This document shows positions 22,374 to 34,415 of a stretch of DNA of 64,000 nucleotides, in pieces (within the stretch, counting starts at the first letter, position 1; each line of letters opens with the position of its first letter). Both the position numbers and the translations under genes were made by a program. This DNA comes from Cyathus striatus (lineage: Eukaryota; Basidiomycota; Agaricomycetes; Agaricales; Nidulariaceae), in NCBI GenBank assembly GCA_025738555.1, contig JAOVFP010000001.1:7564001-7628000 (forward strand), given 5' to 3'. The notes beneath the pieces were generated by a model. It did no database searches and was not told where the DNA came from. It saw only the letters and a list, made by a program, of their open reading frames with translations.

Positions 22374-25179
22374 CTTCAGCGCTGTTGCACCTTAGATCAC
22401 TTTGCTGTCAGCGGCAACCGACTTTTTAGGCACCTGAACTCTTAACTATATTTTGAAGTGGAGATGTATCAGACCCTTGCCTGTCACGCTGAAATGCTCT
22501 GAAAACATGTATTCTGCTTGTCAGTCAATGTAGTTGTGTTGTTTTTCTTTGATATTTGATATTTGGGTTGTTGCAGATGTACACTAGCGATGTATCAAAT
22601 ATTGTAAGAATTGTTCAACAGGATCGACCTAGATCTTACTTTTGATTTCAAATTTGCATTGTATTTTGATGCTTTTCAACATTACTTGTACCATTAAAGA
22701 ACATATGATCATCCGTTTATCTTATAAATTGAGATATACATTGTAATGCATCTATTAAATTGACATGCAAAGTATGAAAGCGGTATAAGAAGTAGGTGCT
22801 GAGATAATGAAGGTTTTGTACAGTTTTCAAACACTCGAGACAGTTTCAAACACCTATTACATGATAGTAACTTTATACTAGTACAGAATCAAATGTACAG
22901 TATATATATTACAGGTCCAAATGCCCATCCACCAGTCACCAGCCTTCCACACCCATTGCCCATAAGTAATGCACATACCTTGAGTTTACATAGCCCATTA
23001 TGCAAGAGGTCAAGAGGGTGTTCACTTTATTTGGGTCATCACACTCTTGAAGCGAAGCAAAAAGCGGCATAAGAGTAGCTGTGAAGGCACATAAGTAAAT
23101 GGTAGAAAGAAAACATAATAGAACTGACATACCTAAACCACTACAATCAGCCGATCTATGCTGGGGACAGCCTCAGGAAAGACAGGAGAATCATCTAGAG
23201 GCAAATAAGAAAGGGTTAGCGAAAAAGGTATAAGTGATAGTTTACTTACAACCTTTTATAGTGGGTGCTGTCTATCCTGTTGTCCAATGAGTGTCCTGCA
23301 GAATAATGCAATATGTTCTGTGTAGCAAAAAGGGTGTTAGTGAGGTAGCGTGTTAGCATAAAGTAGAAATAGAAGCTTACATTGATTATTATTGGCCATA
23401 CTTCCAAGGAAATTCAATGTAAAGCATGGTTTTGAGGGAGGGAGGATAGTGGTGGTAGGGGGATAAGGAGTTGGATGGGACAGGAACTTGAAGATTTGAA
23501 AACTTCGAAGTGATGAACAAACAAACCCAAAGTGATCGGTTGCAGTCATGTGCATGTGACATTGACATTACTCAGATCTGTGCATCGGAATTCTCTGATT
23601 CTGACAGTTCTCCATCACATCTAAGTCTCGTCGTTTGCATGTATCACCTTGGCACTCTCCCTACTGCCCATTCAGTCTCCCTCCCACATTTTCTGTCCTT
23701 ATTATTACGAAGTAGCAGAATTAAGATAATAGTACTACTAATAGTAATACCATAATCCACTGTCTAAGGCTACATGATAATATAGGTCGGTTAGAGCACT
23801 CTATGCAGAACAACCTGTAAATTATATGTTTATACAGTGTCTCTGTAATATACACCTGAGCTGCATGGAACTATGAAATACCATACTGCATTTTTGTAGA
23901 GCTATTGTGCTTCCTCATGCCCTACAGAGTGCTATGTCAACTATGTGAAACTGCATAAACATCCAATGACTGACATTGGCTATCAATCTTGGCGCTTACC
24001 AATGTTGCTAAAACCATGTTTCCTGATGAACTTTGATGACACATTGACAATGAATTTAATTGTTTTATGTAGTATTGACAGGTATATACCGATGAGTAAC
24101 ATATTTTTATATAGTGGCTAGCCCTTGAAGGAATGAATCAAAAAGATATAGCATGCTGAGCAAGTTAAAGTTCATCATAATTTAGAACAAAAATTGCGTA
24201 AACGATCGACTGAATATCTCTCTGTCTGGGAGTCAAACCCAGCTTTCATGCATTGAAATTTTATGTCCTAGATATAGTGCCAAGAATAACAGGTGTGTGT
24301 ACTAACCGATATACTAACAAAGAATTGTCAAATATTAAGAGAATGTATTCAATTGTGTGCTCTCTACAACCTGGTAGTAGGTATGCATCTCTTCCTTTCT
24401 ATTGAAAGAACCTTGTGACTAAACAAAATTAGAGGGAGAAATATATATGTGACTTGCTTAACAGAGGGATGATGGCGGAGGTTTGCAGAGGGAGAATACT
24501 TAATACATAACCAATACATAACCAAGATGGGCCAAGACTACTGATAAGTTAAGCCACATGTAATCTAATGAGGCTGTTGCCAAATAATACAACATAACAC
24601 GTACACAGACATACATATTATGATATCAATGACAATAATCAATCAATCACCATGTGCGCATTTGCCACATGGCCTTTTGAATTTGATACAGCAATCATTC
24701 TGGCTTTGCCGCTGTGACACTAGCGTTAGCGACGGTAGAGTCACACGGCTTTAGTTCATGAAGACAGACTGTTGTAAGCTATCTTTATTCAAACTGGGGG
24801 AATTCTACATACTGTACTACCTACTTATATACCCTACAAGTGCCAAGAGTATATGTACTGTACAGTAGCTAACTATCTACAATGGAAGGCCTGGAACAAA
24901 GTCAGAGACATACATATGGATTAGATTGTCTACATTATCTATCGATCACATGATACATTAGTGCATTGGCAAAAGGTCTGTACTCCGAACCATTACAGCC
25001 ACTTTCCACTCACTCACCCAAGCTCATACCTACTGGCGAACAGATGTGACCCGAACTTGCTATCTTCCACTGGTTTTCCCTAGACTAGCACTTACTTGAC
25101 ATTTTCTTTGAATCACATGACTCATGGAGTGTGTCTATTTTGAACAATGGAGCTAATACATATATAACTCACATTTCTA
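22374..25179. other. AT-rich, CpG-poor region without genes
   Basis: Start of the CpG-depleted half of the window. Many short open frames but no recognised domain, repeat array or RNA gene. Confidence 0.5.
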
Positions 25180-25606
25180 TAATTTTATTTACATTAGTAC
25201 TTAGTATAATATGGTCTACTAAATATATAACAACTTATATTAAGTGATGCAAAAAGATTGAAATAAAAAGAGCAAGAATTGAGCTTAAATTCTGAAAAGA
25301 CTTGCTCACTGTTGAGCATGATGAGCATTGATGATAAGGAAGAGTGCACATCAAAAATCATGCGATGTGTTGACATTGCAGTGATGAATATTTGTGTATG
25401 ATAGATGTAATGGTTCAACACTGCATGCAAACAGAAGTAAATAAAGGCAGGCAAAGTGCATGGGAAATGTAGATGAAATCAGGTGGGGTGCAGGACAGAG
25501 CTGTGGTAGCAATAGTAGTGATTAGTTTATAGTTATTGTATAATTGAAATTTTGAAACTTGAACTTGAAGGAACTCAAAAGGAACCTGAAAATTAGTGAG
25601 GAATTT
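25180..25606. mobile_element. Left part of a non-autonomous TE interrupted by the 7.75-kb element
   Basis: Contains the module GCTCACTGTTGAGCATGATGA (near 25,305), shared in related form with 35,390, 47,770 and 51,320. It ends with AACTTGAACTTGAAGGAACTC-type repeats that continue on the far side of the inserted element at 33,369. No coding capacity. Confidence 0.5.
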
Positions 25607-25629
25607 CAGTACTTATCCCTCCCCCACCC

Positions 25630-26170
25630 TTTCACCTAAACTTCACGTGAAGAGGTGAAATTCACGTGAAATACACATTGAAGTAACATTTTAATGTGAA
25701 ATTCACGTGAAAACATGTGAAGTCCACATGAATTTCACCTTCATCTAGGATGTTCCAAAATCACCAAAATTTGGTGAAATTCAAGTGAAGTTTAGGTGAA
25801 AACTAGGTGAAAAATAGGTGAAATTTAAATATGAAATTCATGTGAAGTACACATGAAATACAAGTTATGTACAGTGCAATAGTTACATGAAATTCATGTG
25901 AATTTCATGTGAAATCCATGTGAAGTACACATGAAATACAGGTCAAATTCATATGCATGTACAGTGCAATAGTTACATGAAATTCATGTGAATTTCACGT
26001 GAAATCCATGTGAAGTACACATGAATTACAGGTCAAATTCATATGCATGTACAGTGCAATAGTTACATGAAATTCATGTGAATTTCACATGAAATACAGG
26101 TCAAATTCATATGCATGTACAGTCCAATAGTTAAATTAAAATTAATGTGAAATATACATGAAATGTATAT
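25630..26170. repeat. Left subterminal repeats of the 7.75-kb element
   Basis: Dozens of palindromic TTCACGTGAA units and their decayed forms TTCATGTGAA and TTCACATGAA. From about 25,850 these are organised into ~3 tandem copies of a ~105-bp unit containing TATGCATGTACAGTGCAATAG. Such subterminal arrays are usual transposase-binding sites (inference). Confidence 0.75.
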
Positions 26171-26253
26171 TATTTTCTATATAAAAAATGTATTTTAAAG
26201 ATTTAGAACTTAGAATTACATATGAAAGTTAGAGAATATTGTAAATTTATCTA

Positions 26254-28350
26254 TTATATATCCACATCCATATTCTCAGGTAGATCATCACTGAGCCTTG
26301 TCTTCATTGCTCTTTGCTGTTGTCTATCCAAAACATGTTGTGTGTGATAAACCAACATTGCATGTAGAAACCAATTAAAGTTTGATACTGTCATTCATTT
26401 GAGAATAGACTCAAACCCACCCAGCCAAGAATTGAGTTGCTCACATGCCTGATAATGAATTAATAGTTATTAAGATTTAATACTTATATCTTACCTGTGT
26501 ATTAAAAGCTCTCTTGTAATATGGTTGACCATTCTGATTATGTTCAATTATTACAAGATTAGGAGCAGAGCCATCACTTGGTGCAGGATTGCAAAATGTA
26601 CGACAAAGGTCATCATCTGCCTTATGATTTGTATAGTGATATCCATCAACAACAAATCAACTATTCAGTAGCCAAGGTCAATAAAGAATATTTTTCAGAA
26701 CTGAACGTAGAACCAGACAGGCTTTGTCAATACATATATATGCTGGACATGAGTCAGGTGTTGGGTAAATCATATTTAATAACTCCATGATATTAGCTGT
26801 TGACTCAGATTTTACAAACTTTTTCCAAGCAATAACAACTCCACATGGAGCACACACAGTTTCAACACAATAATAGCGATTTGGGGAAAAATAAGACTTG
26901 CAGGTATCAGAATTATCATCATTCTGTTCTTCATCATGTGGCTGCTGTGGTCGACTAACATTAGGTAGCCATGCCAGATTTTCATTTCTGCATTGCAGTG
27001 CTCTTTTTAGTCCAGAAAGACTTGCTGAACTGTAATTTGACTTATGCTTATTCCACATTTCTTTATGAGCCTCACATGCTTCTGTACCTGCAACTTTTTG
27101 TGCATCACAACTCTTAACATGACATTTTGGTCCATATTGTATGTTGTGATGTCTGCAGAATACACCACCACAATAATTGTTAACTTCAGCATGACAACCC
27201 TCCATTGCACAGTGCTAAATCATTGTTAAGTCTAAGTTTATAATAAATAAATAAATACACATACAGTTGGGCCCATTACAACACCATCTACTACAGCCAT
27301 CTTCACAGGAGCAAAATTTTCTGTTGTAATATTACTTCTGTAGTTAGTCATGTTATCAGCTGTAGACTTGTACTTTTGAGTACATTCTAAGCAGCTGTGC
27401 TCTGATGGAGGTTTAACAATTCCATTTGCCCCAAGATGCTCAAATGCATAATGTGTAATTTCATTGATTGGTAGATGATCATCAACAGTAAGTTGTCTAC
27501 CAGTAATTAAGCTTACAGTCTGAATAGACTCATCTATAAAGGCATGCCAAATTTGTTTGCGACTAATTTCAATGTTATTTCCAAAGCTATTACTCCAATA
27601 TTCAGCATATGCTGCAGCTGATGCATGAAAACTGTATATACCATGCATTATTGCTTTAGAGAATACTCGATCCACCCAAAGATGAGTACCTATTTTAAAA
27701 TAACATGCTTTATTTAAATATTCTTTTTGTGGTCTCTGACCAGTAATAGATATACATTTATGATCAGCATAGTATATTGATTTACACTTAGAGCAAGATC
27801 CTGTTAGTATATATGATTCATGATACATTTTTGTACCCTCAATTAATGTAACTTTTGGTATATCTCGATATTTTGAATTTTGTGTTAATGCAGACCCATC
27901 ACATGATGCACCATTGCAATGCATAAATGATGGACATATCATTCATACTGGAGTTAATTTAGTTTCTGAAACAGGTCCTAGCTCTCCAATATAGTGCCCT
28001 GTCTCATTATATGGATGCAATTTAAGAAATTTGGAAAATGCATCTAGTTTTGCAGAAATATTATAGTTAATGTCATCATCATCATAGTGATCTGGAATTA
28101 TATTTTCTTGAAATAAATATTTAGTTTTACTACCAAGAGAAGATGTAACAGCCATTGACAGTGCATTAATCCAAGCAGTTAGTGTTGTTGTTCTTCTGTC
28201 ATTTCCTTCATGATACTGTTGTCTTGCATGTAAATTTAACAGCTCAACATTACTTGTTAGAGAAAACAGCAAAAATATAACTGTTGATAGGCTAATCTTT
28301 GATCCAAAGTTTGCTTCAATAAACTGACTAAATTGGCTAAACTTTAACAT
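26254..28350 (-). pseudogene. CxC5/CxC6 cysteine-cluster protein associated with KDZ transposons
   Basis: Exons 28,350-27,265, 27,214-26,495 and 26,448-26,254 (50- and 46-bp introns) form one frame. It starts MLKFSQFSQFIEANFG. The CxC5-like cluster includes CPSFMHCNGASCDG and TGSCSKCKSIYYADHKC. After a helical block (THLWVDRVFSK...) comes CLECTQKY, a VVDGVVMGPT strand, then the CxC6-like cluster CAMEGCHAEVNNYCGGVFC with KCHVKSCDAQ. The C-terminal part has APCGVVIAWKKF, YICIDKACLVL, FVVDGYHYTNHK, RAFNTQACEQLNSWLGGFE and NFNWFLHAMLVYH. In-frame TGA codons occur at 27,943, 26,678, 26,657 and 26,395; the last two fall where I would expect arginine (before FVVDGYHY and between ILK and MTV). The start could lie upstream, since the frame is open to 28,506. 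The family assignment is from recalled domain pattern, not a search. Confidence 0.8.
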
Positions 28351-28521
28351 AGGAAACTCTTGTTCAGTTCCTATAGCATAGGCCATTGGCAAGTAATACA
28401 GTGCAACTAAATATGAGTTCCTGAGCAATAGAGAAATGCATATTTGAAGTAACCAAATGACAATGTTAAAGAAACTAAAATTACATGATACAAACTTTAA
28501 CACCACATGATGTACAACTAC

Positions 28522-30716
28522 TTACTTGTTCTTAATTCCAGCTCCTTTCTTTGATTTCCCCTTGTCCTTCCCTTTGGCTGATTTCTGCTTTGAATCACTG
28601 GCCTTCTCTTTACCAGCTGCTTTATCTTTATTAGCCTTGTCTCTGGCATCCATCCAATCTGCTAAATTGACTCTTGTAAATCCAGAAGACTTCTCCAAGC
28701 CCCAAAGCTCACATGTATTGTTCATATCAGGATTATTATCACTTAGCCATTCTACCATGTATGGATAGTTGGAAAGTCTCTTCAGAACAACATCCCAGTT
28801 GTGCCATGCAGTAGTTCCAATTCCAAAAAGTTTATAAATATCAGAGGATGATGGTTTAGCAAACCCATCAGGCAATGGTTTAGAATTTATGTCCACTAAG
28901 CATTTAACCCTATTAACCTCACTGTAGACTTTCCATACCTCCTGAATTGACCATTTTCCAGTAAGTTCAAGGAGTGACTGGTCTACCTCATAAATGGATA
29001 CAATAGTCCTCTCTCTTGGAGATAACTTATTGGCAATCTGGGTGTTCTCAACTGAATAGCTAGACTTATTATCCTCACTCTTAGAATGAGCTGAAGTTTC
29101 ATTTGTGCTAACAGCACTTGAAGCCTTACTGTAGCCAATATGTTTAATGATAGGGTCAGTCTGACACAAGAATTAGTATTTAATATATATATATAATTGA
29201 AATTCTTACTGCAGCAAGAAAAATAGCTAAGTCTTGATTTTGTGGGTGCCACTCAATAGTAACTGCATCTCATATGCTACTGTAGCGCCCTCGCATAATC
29301 CAGATATTTCGACTAGTATCAAATACTCTAATCTGACGGTCTTGTTCTACAATTCATATTAGTGAAGATGAAACAAAATTCATAATAATATTACCTTTAA
29401 TATTAGGAATCATTTGAGCAATTTCTTCAAGTACAGATTTCAGATGATTGTTCACAACAATGGGAATGGCTGTTGGAGGAGTTTCAATATTCAACAAAGT
29501 TGGGTTGACTTTTGGAGAATCATCAGAAATAATGATATATGCTAGTCCTTCCTCCTGAATATCCATAGGAGAGTTGTTCTCATCATCAATATAATCAGCA
29601 AAGTTCAATGTATTTCCATATGCTTTCCCTCTAATTGTACCACCATGAGTTTTAGATGCTCCTTTCAATTCTGCCTTAGTTGGTACAGGGGACAGAGGAG
29701 AATTGGTTGGTGGGGGGCTATGCATATCATAGTCTTCTTCACCCCCCTCCTCCAAGATTTGTTTATCTTTCTCATTATTTGCCTCCATATTCTTTTCCTT
29801 TTCCTCAATATCAATCACTTCATTATCAGAACTCTCACTATCATTCTCTTCACTATTTTCCTTCATTTTCAATCATATCTCTCTCCTTCTTCAGCATTAC
29901 TATCATTCTCATTCTCATTCTCATTTTCATTGTCTTCAGTACCATTGTTTTCAGTATTTTCTGACTCAGTGTCTGAAGGAGTGACAGCTAGAAGAACTTT
30001 TCTTTTAGTTCTTCCCTCACCACCTATAGCTGATACCCCAGGAGTATTCATAGTATTTATTTCAGATATAGTCTCAGTAGTTGTGACTTCAGCAGATGTT
30101 CCAATAGTCTCAGTTAAATTCTCAATAGTACCAGCAGCCAAACTCTCAATAGTACCAGTCTTAGTAGTAGCCCCAGTAGTGATTTCAGAAGCTTGAGTAG
30201 TGTCAGTATTAACAGTTGCAGCTTCAGTAGCAGTTCCAGTCATCTCAGTAGCAATAACGTGTGCTGGAGGTGCCACAGTAAGACCAATTTCTTTAATAAT
30301 CATCTCAGCACTGAAATAATTGCATTAGAATTAATTTATTATGAAATGGGTGTACACACTCTTTAGTGGAAGAAGCAGCTTCATCTTCTTCTTCCTTATC
30401 TGCAGCTGTTTTACTGTAAAAAGTGTTAGCAAACCAATAGAAATAACTGAACAGCCAGTACACACCATGCTTTAGTGTGCCTTCCCTTCCCCCCCTTCCC
30501 TTTTTTAACTTGCTTCTTGTCCTTTCCAACATCCAGCCCATCTGAATTCATAGTAGCCTTCTTAGCAGCAGGCTCATCTGTAGTGTCCACAGATGATTGT
30601 GTATGTTTGTGTGGCTTGGATGCTGGTGGGTCAGAACAAACCTGACCACTACGAGAACGAGGTGGTGAAACAGTAGTAGAGGTGTTGTTGGTGTTGTTTT
30701 GCTTGTTTGGAGCCAT
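28522..30716 (-). pseudogene. Accessory protein gene of the 7.75-kb element
   Basis: At least five exons reading from ATG 30,716 (MAPNKQNNTNN). The first encodes a basic, Ser/Thr-rich N-terminus. A short exon follows (KTAADKEEEDEAASSTK), then a Thr/Ala/Glu-rich region (30,303-~29,870) and an acidic stretch. After a ~55-bp intron comes EQDRQIRVFDTSRNIWIMRG and VTIEWHPQNQDLAIFLAA. The last exon (TDPIIKHIGYSKASSA to 28,522) has VWKVYSEVNRVKCLVDI, FGIGTTAWHNWDVVLKRL and a Lys-rich tail. There is an in-frame TGA at 29,270 and a frame disagreement near 29,870 next to a GAGAAT-type repeat, possibly slippage. I recognise no family; the composition suggests a DNA- or chromatin-associated accessory factor (inference only). 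Confidence 0.55.
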
Positions 30717-31199
30717 ATTGTATAGTAAAAAGTTGAAAGGATATCAGTGAAGATAAGAGACAATGTGGGGGTTGTGAGTCAAGTGGGGGCAGGGCAAGGA
30801 AAAGATAAGTAGACCCTTCTATACCCACACATATGCCACATGTATGCCCGCTGACCAGGTCTAAAATTATCTTGAAAGCTTCTTGTGTGAATAAAAGTCC
30901 GAAAATGGGGCAGCAACTGCTTCTATTCTAATTAAAACAGGCCATTCCCCCGGTTCATCATAAAATATGCCCTATTTTGGCATGCTGCTTACATCACACA
31001 CACAAATGTGTGGATAATACATGCATCGCTTGTGGAAATATGCTTATAGTACACATGCATTGCTTGCACAAATGCATTAATAGTACACAACATGCTTATT
31101 TGTGAGAACAAAATTGTGTCTCATGAGTTATAATTGAATGTATTATAATAATCTACACAGTGCGAGAACAAGGTATTGTACACTACTAATTAAACCATC

Positions 31200-31395
31200 A
31201 ATTCCCTCCCTCACTATGCACTATCAATCCCTCCCTTGCTAAGCACTATGCGCTATCAATCTCCCCCCCCACTCACTATGCACTATTGATCCCTCAGCCT
31301 GTTCCCCCCCTCGCTATACATTCCCTCCCCCCTCACTATCTGTTCCCTCCCCCCTCACTATATGTTCCCTCCCCCCTCACTATACATTCCCCCCC
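31200..31395. repeat. CT-rich ~19-bp tandem repeat
   Basis: Repeats of TTCCCTCCCCCCTCACTATA and variants, with C homopolymers up to 8-9 bases. Confidence 0.75.
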
Positions 31396-31629
31396 CACTA
31401 TGCCCTTGTTGTTGGTGTTTGGCATTTGGCGCTGTCCACTGTCCTCCTCTGGCTGCACACTGCACTTGTCGTTCCCCTTGCAATGCACCACCACCACCAC
31501 CCCTCTTGCTGTGCACTGCCCTCATCATTGGCATTGGCATTTGGCACTTCGCACTGCACTCATCATTCCCCTGGTTATGCACCACCCCTGAGGTGTTAGT
31601 GTTGACTTCATGGTCCGCTGGCCAACACA

Positions 31630-32440
31630 GTGAGGCACCATTGTTGTCACGACAAGGGAGAGGATGGGGGCATTGGCCAACACAGCATGGTGTTGTCGTC
31701 ATTACGACGAGGGGGAAGACGGGGGCACTGGCCAACACGTTGTGGCATTGACGAGGGGGGAAGGACGGGGGTGCTGGCCAACACAGTGTGGTGTTGTTGT
31801 CGTCATGATGAGGGAGAGGATGGGGGCATTGGCCAATACCGTGCGGCATCATTGTCATCATGATGAGGGAGAGGACGGGGGCATTGGCCAACATGGCACA
31901 GCGTCGTCATCATCACAATGAGGAGGACAGGTGTGCTGGCCAACACTGTGTGGCGTCATCATCGTCACAACGAGGAGGAAGACGGGGGCACTGGCCAACA
32001 CTGTGTGGCGTCATTGTTGTCACGAGGAGGAAGACGGGGGCGCTGGCCAACATCATGTGGTGTCGTCGTTGCCACGACAAGCGAGGGGGTGGGGGTGCTG
32101 GCCAACACTGTGCAGTTTCATCATTGCCATGACAAGCGAGGGGGCAGGGGCATTGGCCAACAAGGCACAGCGTCGTTGTCATCATGACAAGCGAGAAGAC
32201 GGGTGCATTGGCCAAAATGGTGTGGCGTTGTTGTTGTCACAATGGGGGAGGAAATGGGGGCATTGGCCAACATGGTGTGGCGTTGTTGTTGTCACAACGG
32301 GGGAGGAAATGGGGGCATTGGCCAACATGGTGTGGCGTCGTCATTGTCATGACGAGGGGGGGAACAGGGGCACTAGCCAACATGGTGTGGTGTTGCCATC
32401 GTCACGACGAGAGAGGGGAGGACAGGGGCATCGGGGTGTC
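31630..32440. repeat. GC-rich ~55-bp minisatellite
   Basis: About 14 imperfect copies of a unit containing GGGGGCATTGGCCAACATGG and a GTCGTCATTGTCACGACGAGG-like half. Adjacent units at 32,256 and 32,311 are 55 bp apart. Several frames on both strands stay open for 80-180 codons simply because the unit lacks stops. CpG is retained here, unlike the surroundings. Confidence 0.8.
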
Positions 32441-32699
32441 ATGACACAGAAGGGAGGATGTGGGTGCTGTGGCTGTCATTAGATTTCGTCCCTATTGTCC
32501 CCATTGTCATTGACCTACCTGTTATTGATCCCTTCATTGTCCTCATCACCCCTCTTCGTCTCTCTCCACTGTACATTGTCCTCCTACACCTCTTCTCCCT
32601 TGTCCTATCACCTATGTTGCTCCTCGTCTGCCTTGTGGTTGCTCCTCATTCGCCTTGTGTGGTGCCAGTTGCATTGTATGCCTTCGATGTCACCAGTGA

Positions 32700-32812
32700 C
32701 TGAGAAGAGGAAGAGGGGAGGAGAGGGAAGGGGAAGAAGGGAGAGGGAAGGGGAGGAAGGGAGAGGGAAGGGGAGGAAGGGAGGTGAGGGGAGTGGAGGG
32801 GAGGAAGGGTGG
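32700..32812. repeat. Purine-rich 20-bp tandem repeat
   Basis: Three near-perfect copies of GGGAGAGGGAAGGGGAGGAA followed by diverged GGGAGGTGAGGGG units. All G and A runs lie on one strand, so triplex or G-quadruplex formation is conceivable. Confidence 0.75.
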
Positions 32813-32937
32813 TGACGGATGGGGTGTGCAACAACAAGGCAGTTGTAACATCGGAAGATGCCTTTGACCAAAACGGTCTGACAGATGCATGCAGTTGCAT
32901 GGTCAATCTATATGCTGTGATATCAGTTCAAAATAAC

Positions 32938-33030
32938 GCTCTTATGGTGTAATGGTATTAGTTGCTTGAGTATGGTAACTTATGCTTATGTAATCAGAAA
33001 TGGTCAATGGTTCAATTCGCAATGGTGTAA
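32938..33030 (+). tRNA. tRNA-like sequence (degenerate; possible SINE head)
   Basis: Has an A-box match TGGTGTAATGGT (32,945-32,956) and a B-box match GGTTCAATTC (33,009-33,018). I could not fold a convincing full cloverleaf, so it is a tRNA relic or tRNA-derived promoter rather than a working tRNA gene. A comparable segment sits at 61.2 kb in the same relative place. Confidence 0.35.
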
Positions 33031-33099
33031 ATTTCTTTTTTATAATAAAAGTAAGTAAGTACTGTTACATGTACTATTACTAAAACACAGAATTATGTT

Positions 33100-33350
33100 T
33101 ACCTGAATTCCAGGTGAATGCCATGTGAAATTCACATGGTTAATTCACATAGAATTCACATATTCACGTATTCATGTGTAATTCATGTGTAATTCACATG
33201 AATTTCACCTATTCACATTGTTCCACATGAAATTCACATGAAACAATTTGCAGGGGACTCCCCCAAAATCAGAGAAAATCGAGGTCCAAAATTTCAGGTA
33301 AACTTCACATGAAATTCATGTGAAATTCATGTGAAAAGGGTGGGGGAGGG
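33100..33350. repeat. Right subterminal repeats of the 7.75-kb element
   Basis: TTCACATGAA / TTCATGTGAA units in inverted relation to the left subterminal array, ending in GTGAAAAGGGTGGGGGAGGG. Confidence 0.75.
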
Positions 33351-33368
33351 TAAAGACCTCAGGAATTT

Positions 33369-33740
33369 AACTCAAGAGAACTCAAGTTTTAGAAAAAATT
33401 AACAAAGAACTTAAGTTGACTCAAAAAACTTAACTGGAGGGAACTCAACTTACACTCACTAAAAAATTGGTAAGGAACTTAACTTAACTTGAGCGAACTC
33501 AACTTTCAGAAAAAAAATTAGTGAGGAACTTAAGTCCACTTGAAAAACTTAACTTTCACTCAGATAGTAATACTAGTAATTAGTTTATACTTACTTTACA
33601 CTTGAAATTTTGAAACTTGAACTTGAGGGAACTTGACTTACACTCACTAAAAATTAGTGAGGAACTTAAGTACACTTGAAAAACTTAACTTTTGCTCAAT
33701 AAGAATAAGTGAGCTCAATAGTGGTGATACACTAGCTTTT
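33369..33740. mobile_element. Right part of the interrupted non-autonomous TE
   Basis: Dense AACTTAAC/AACTCAAG/ACTTGA repeats continue from the other side of the 7.75-kb insertion. The stretch TTGAAATTTTGAAACTTGAA occurs both at ~25,545 and ~33,602. 33,741-34,415 shows no gene. Confidence 0.5.
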
Positions 33741-34415
33741 AGAATACACTTGTTCTTCAATTACTATTGCATTTATTCAAATATTCCATAGGGAGGTACC
33801 CATTCTCTATGCTCAGCATAACTTGTGAAGTCTTGAAGTGGAACTTAGGCCTCTGTCTGAAACTCATTCTGCTGCTCTAGTGTAGCATGCACTCCTCCAT
33901 CCAGTTGAAATAAAGTTCTCTCTCTCTTTCTCTGTAGTGAGAAATGTGGTGTGCTACTCAAGAATGCCTCCTGGCTCTCAACCTGTCCCTCTCCAGATCC
34001 AGCAAGTTCTTCATTGGTAAATATTTAATATTAGAAATACTTCCATGATGTATTCAAAATATGTGGGTGTTTGGCTTGCAATCATGGAACAATGAAAATG
34101 AGGCCTGATTTCCTAGTTTCATAAGGTTGAACATGATTGGATCAAGTGACTGATACAGTACCATTCATCAGATCGAGTCTGTCTCACCTATATGAACCCC
34201 TGAATATTGTAGCCTAAACATGATGTGGGTCATGCAACAGAGGTTTAGTATATAGTGTATTTTAACACTTTCTCTTGAAACATACTATATTGAAACATGG
34301 TTAACTCATGGAGATTTGTACAGGGTTAGTATGCATCATATTTGGCTTGACTTTAACTAAACTTTCTAGTCTTTGTTATTACTTCTGTTGTATGAAATTC
34401 TATGTTGAATGAGAA

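Larger units (their letters stand above)
25607..33360 (-). mobile_element. KDZ-associated DNA transposon, 7,754 bp, with TIRs and 8-bp TSD
   Basis: The target duplication AGGAATTT occurs at 25,599-25,606 and 33,361-33,368. The inverted ends share CCCTCCCCCACCCTTT and then subterminal CACGTG-type repeats: the left end reads CAGTACTTATCCCTCCCCCA, and the right end reverse-complemented reads GAGGTCTTTACCCTCCCCCA. Inside are a CxC5/CxC6 gene (26.25-28.35 kb), an accessory gene (28.5-30.7), a CT-rich repeat, a ~55-bp minisatellite and a tRNA-like segment. Eight-bp duplications are reported for the KDZ/Zisupton superfamily and also for hAT; the CxC domains favour the former. No separate canonical KDZ transposase with a CxC2 domain is present, so either the CxC gene supplies the transposase or the element is non-autonomous. 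Confidence 0.75.

Noticed and set aside
19440..22500. Terminal inverted repeats and TA duplication of the pogo element
   Set aside because: Candidate stretches on either side (near 19,530-19,600 and 22,400-22,470) do not match convincingly.
19696..28350. TGA as a reassigned sense (Arg) codon
   Set aside because: Intact host genes here (e.g. array copy A at 13,135-13,137) use TGA as the terminator, and the TGA excess is confined to decayed repeats.
31358..32482. Long overlapping frames on both strands (up to 183 codons)
   Set aside because: They arise from the stop-free ~55-bp minisatellite unit and exist in several frames at once.
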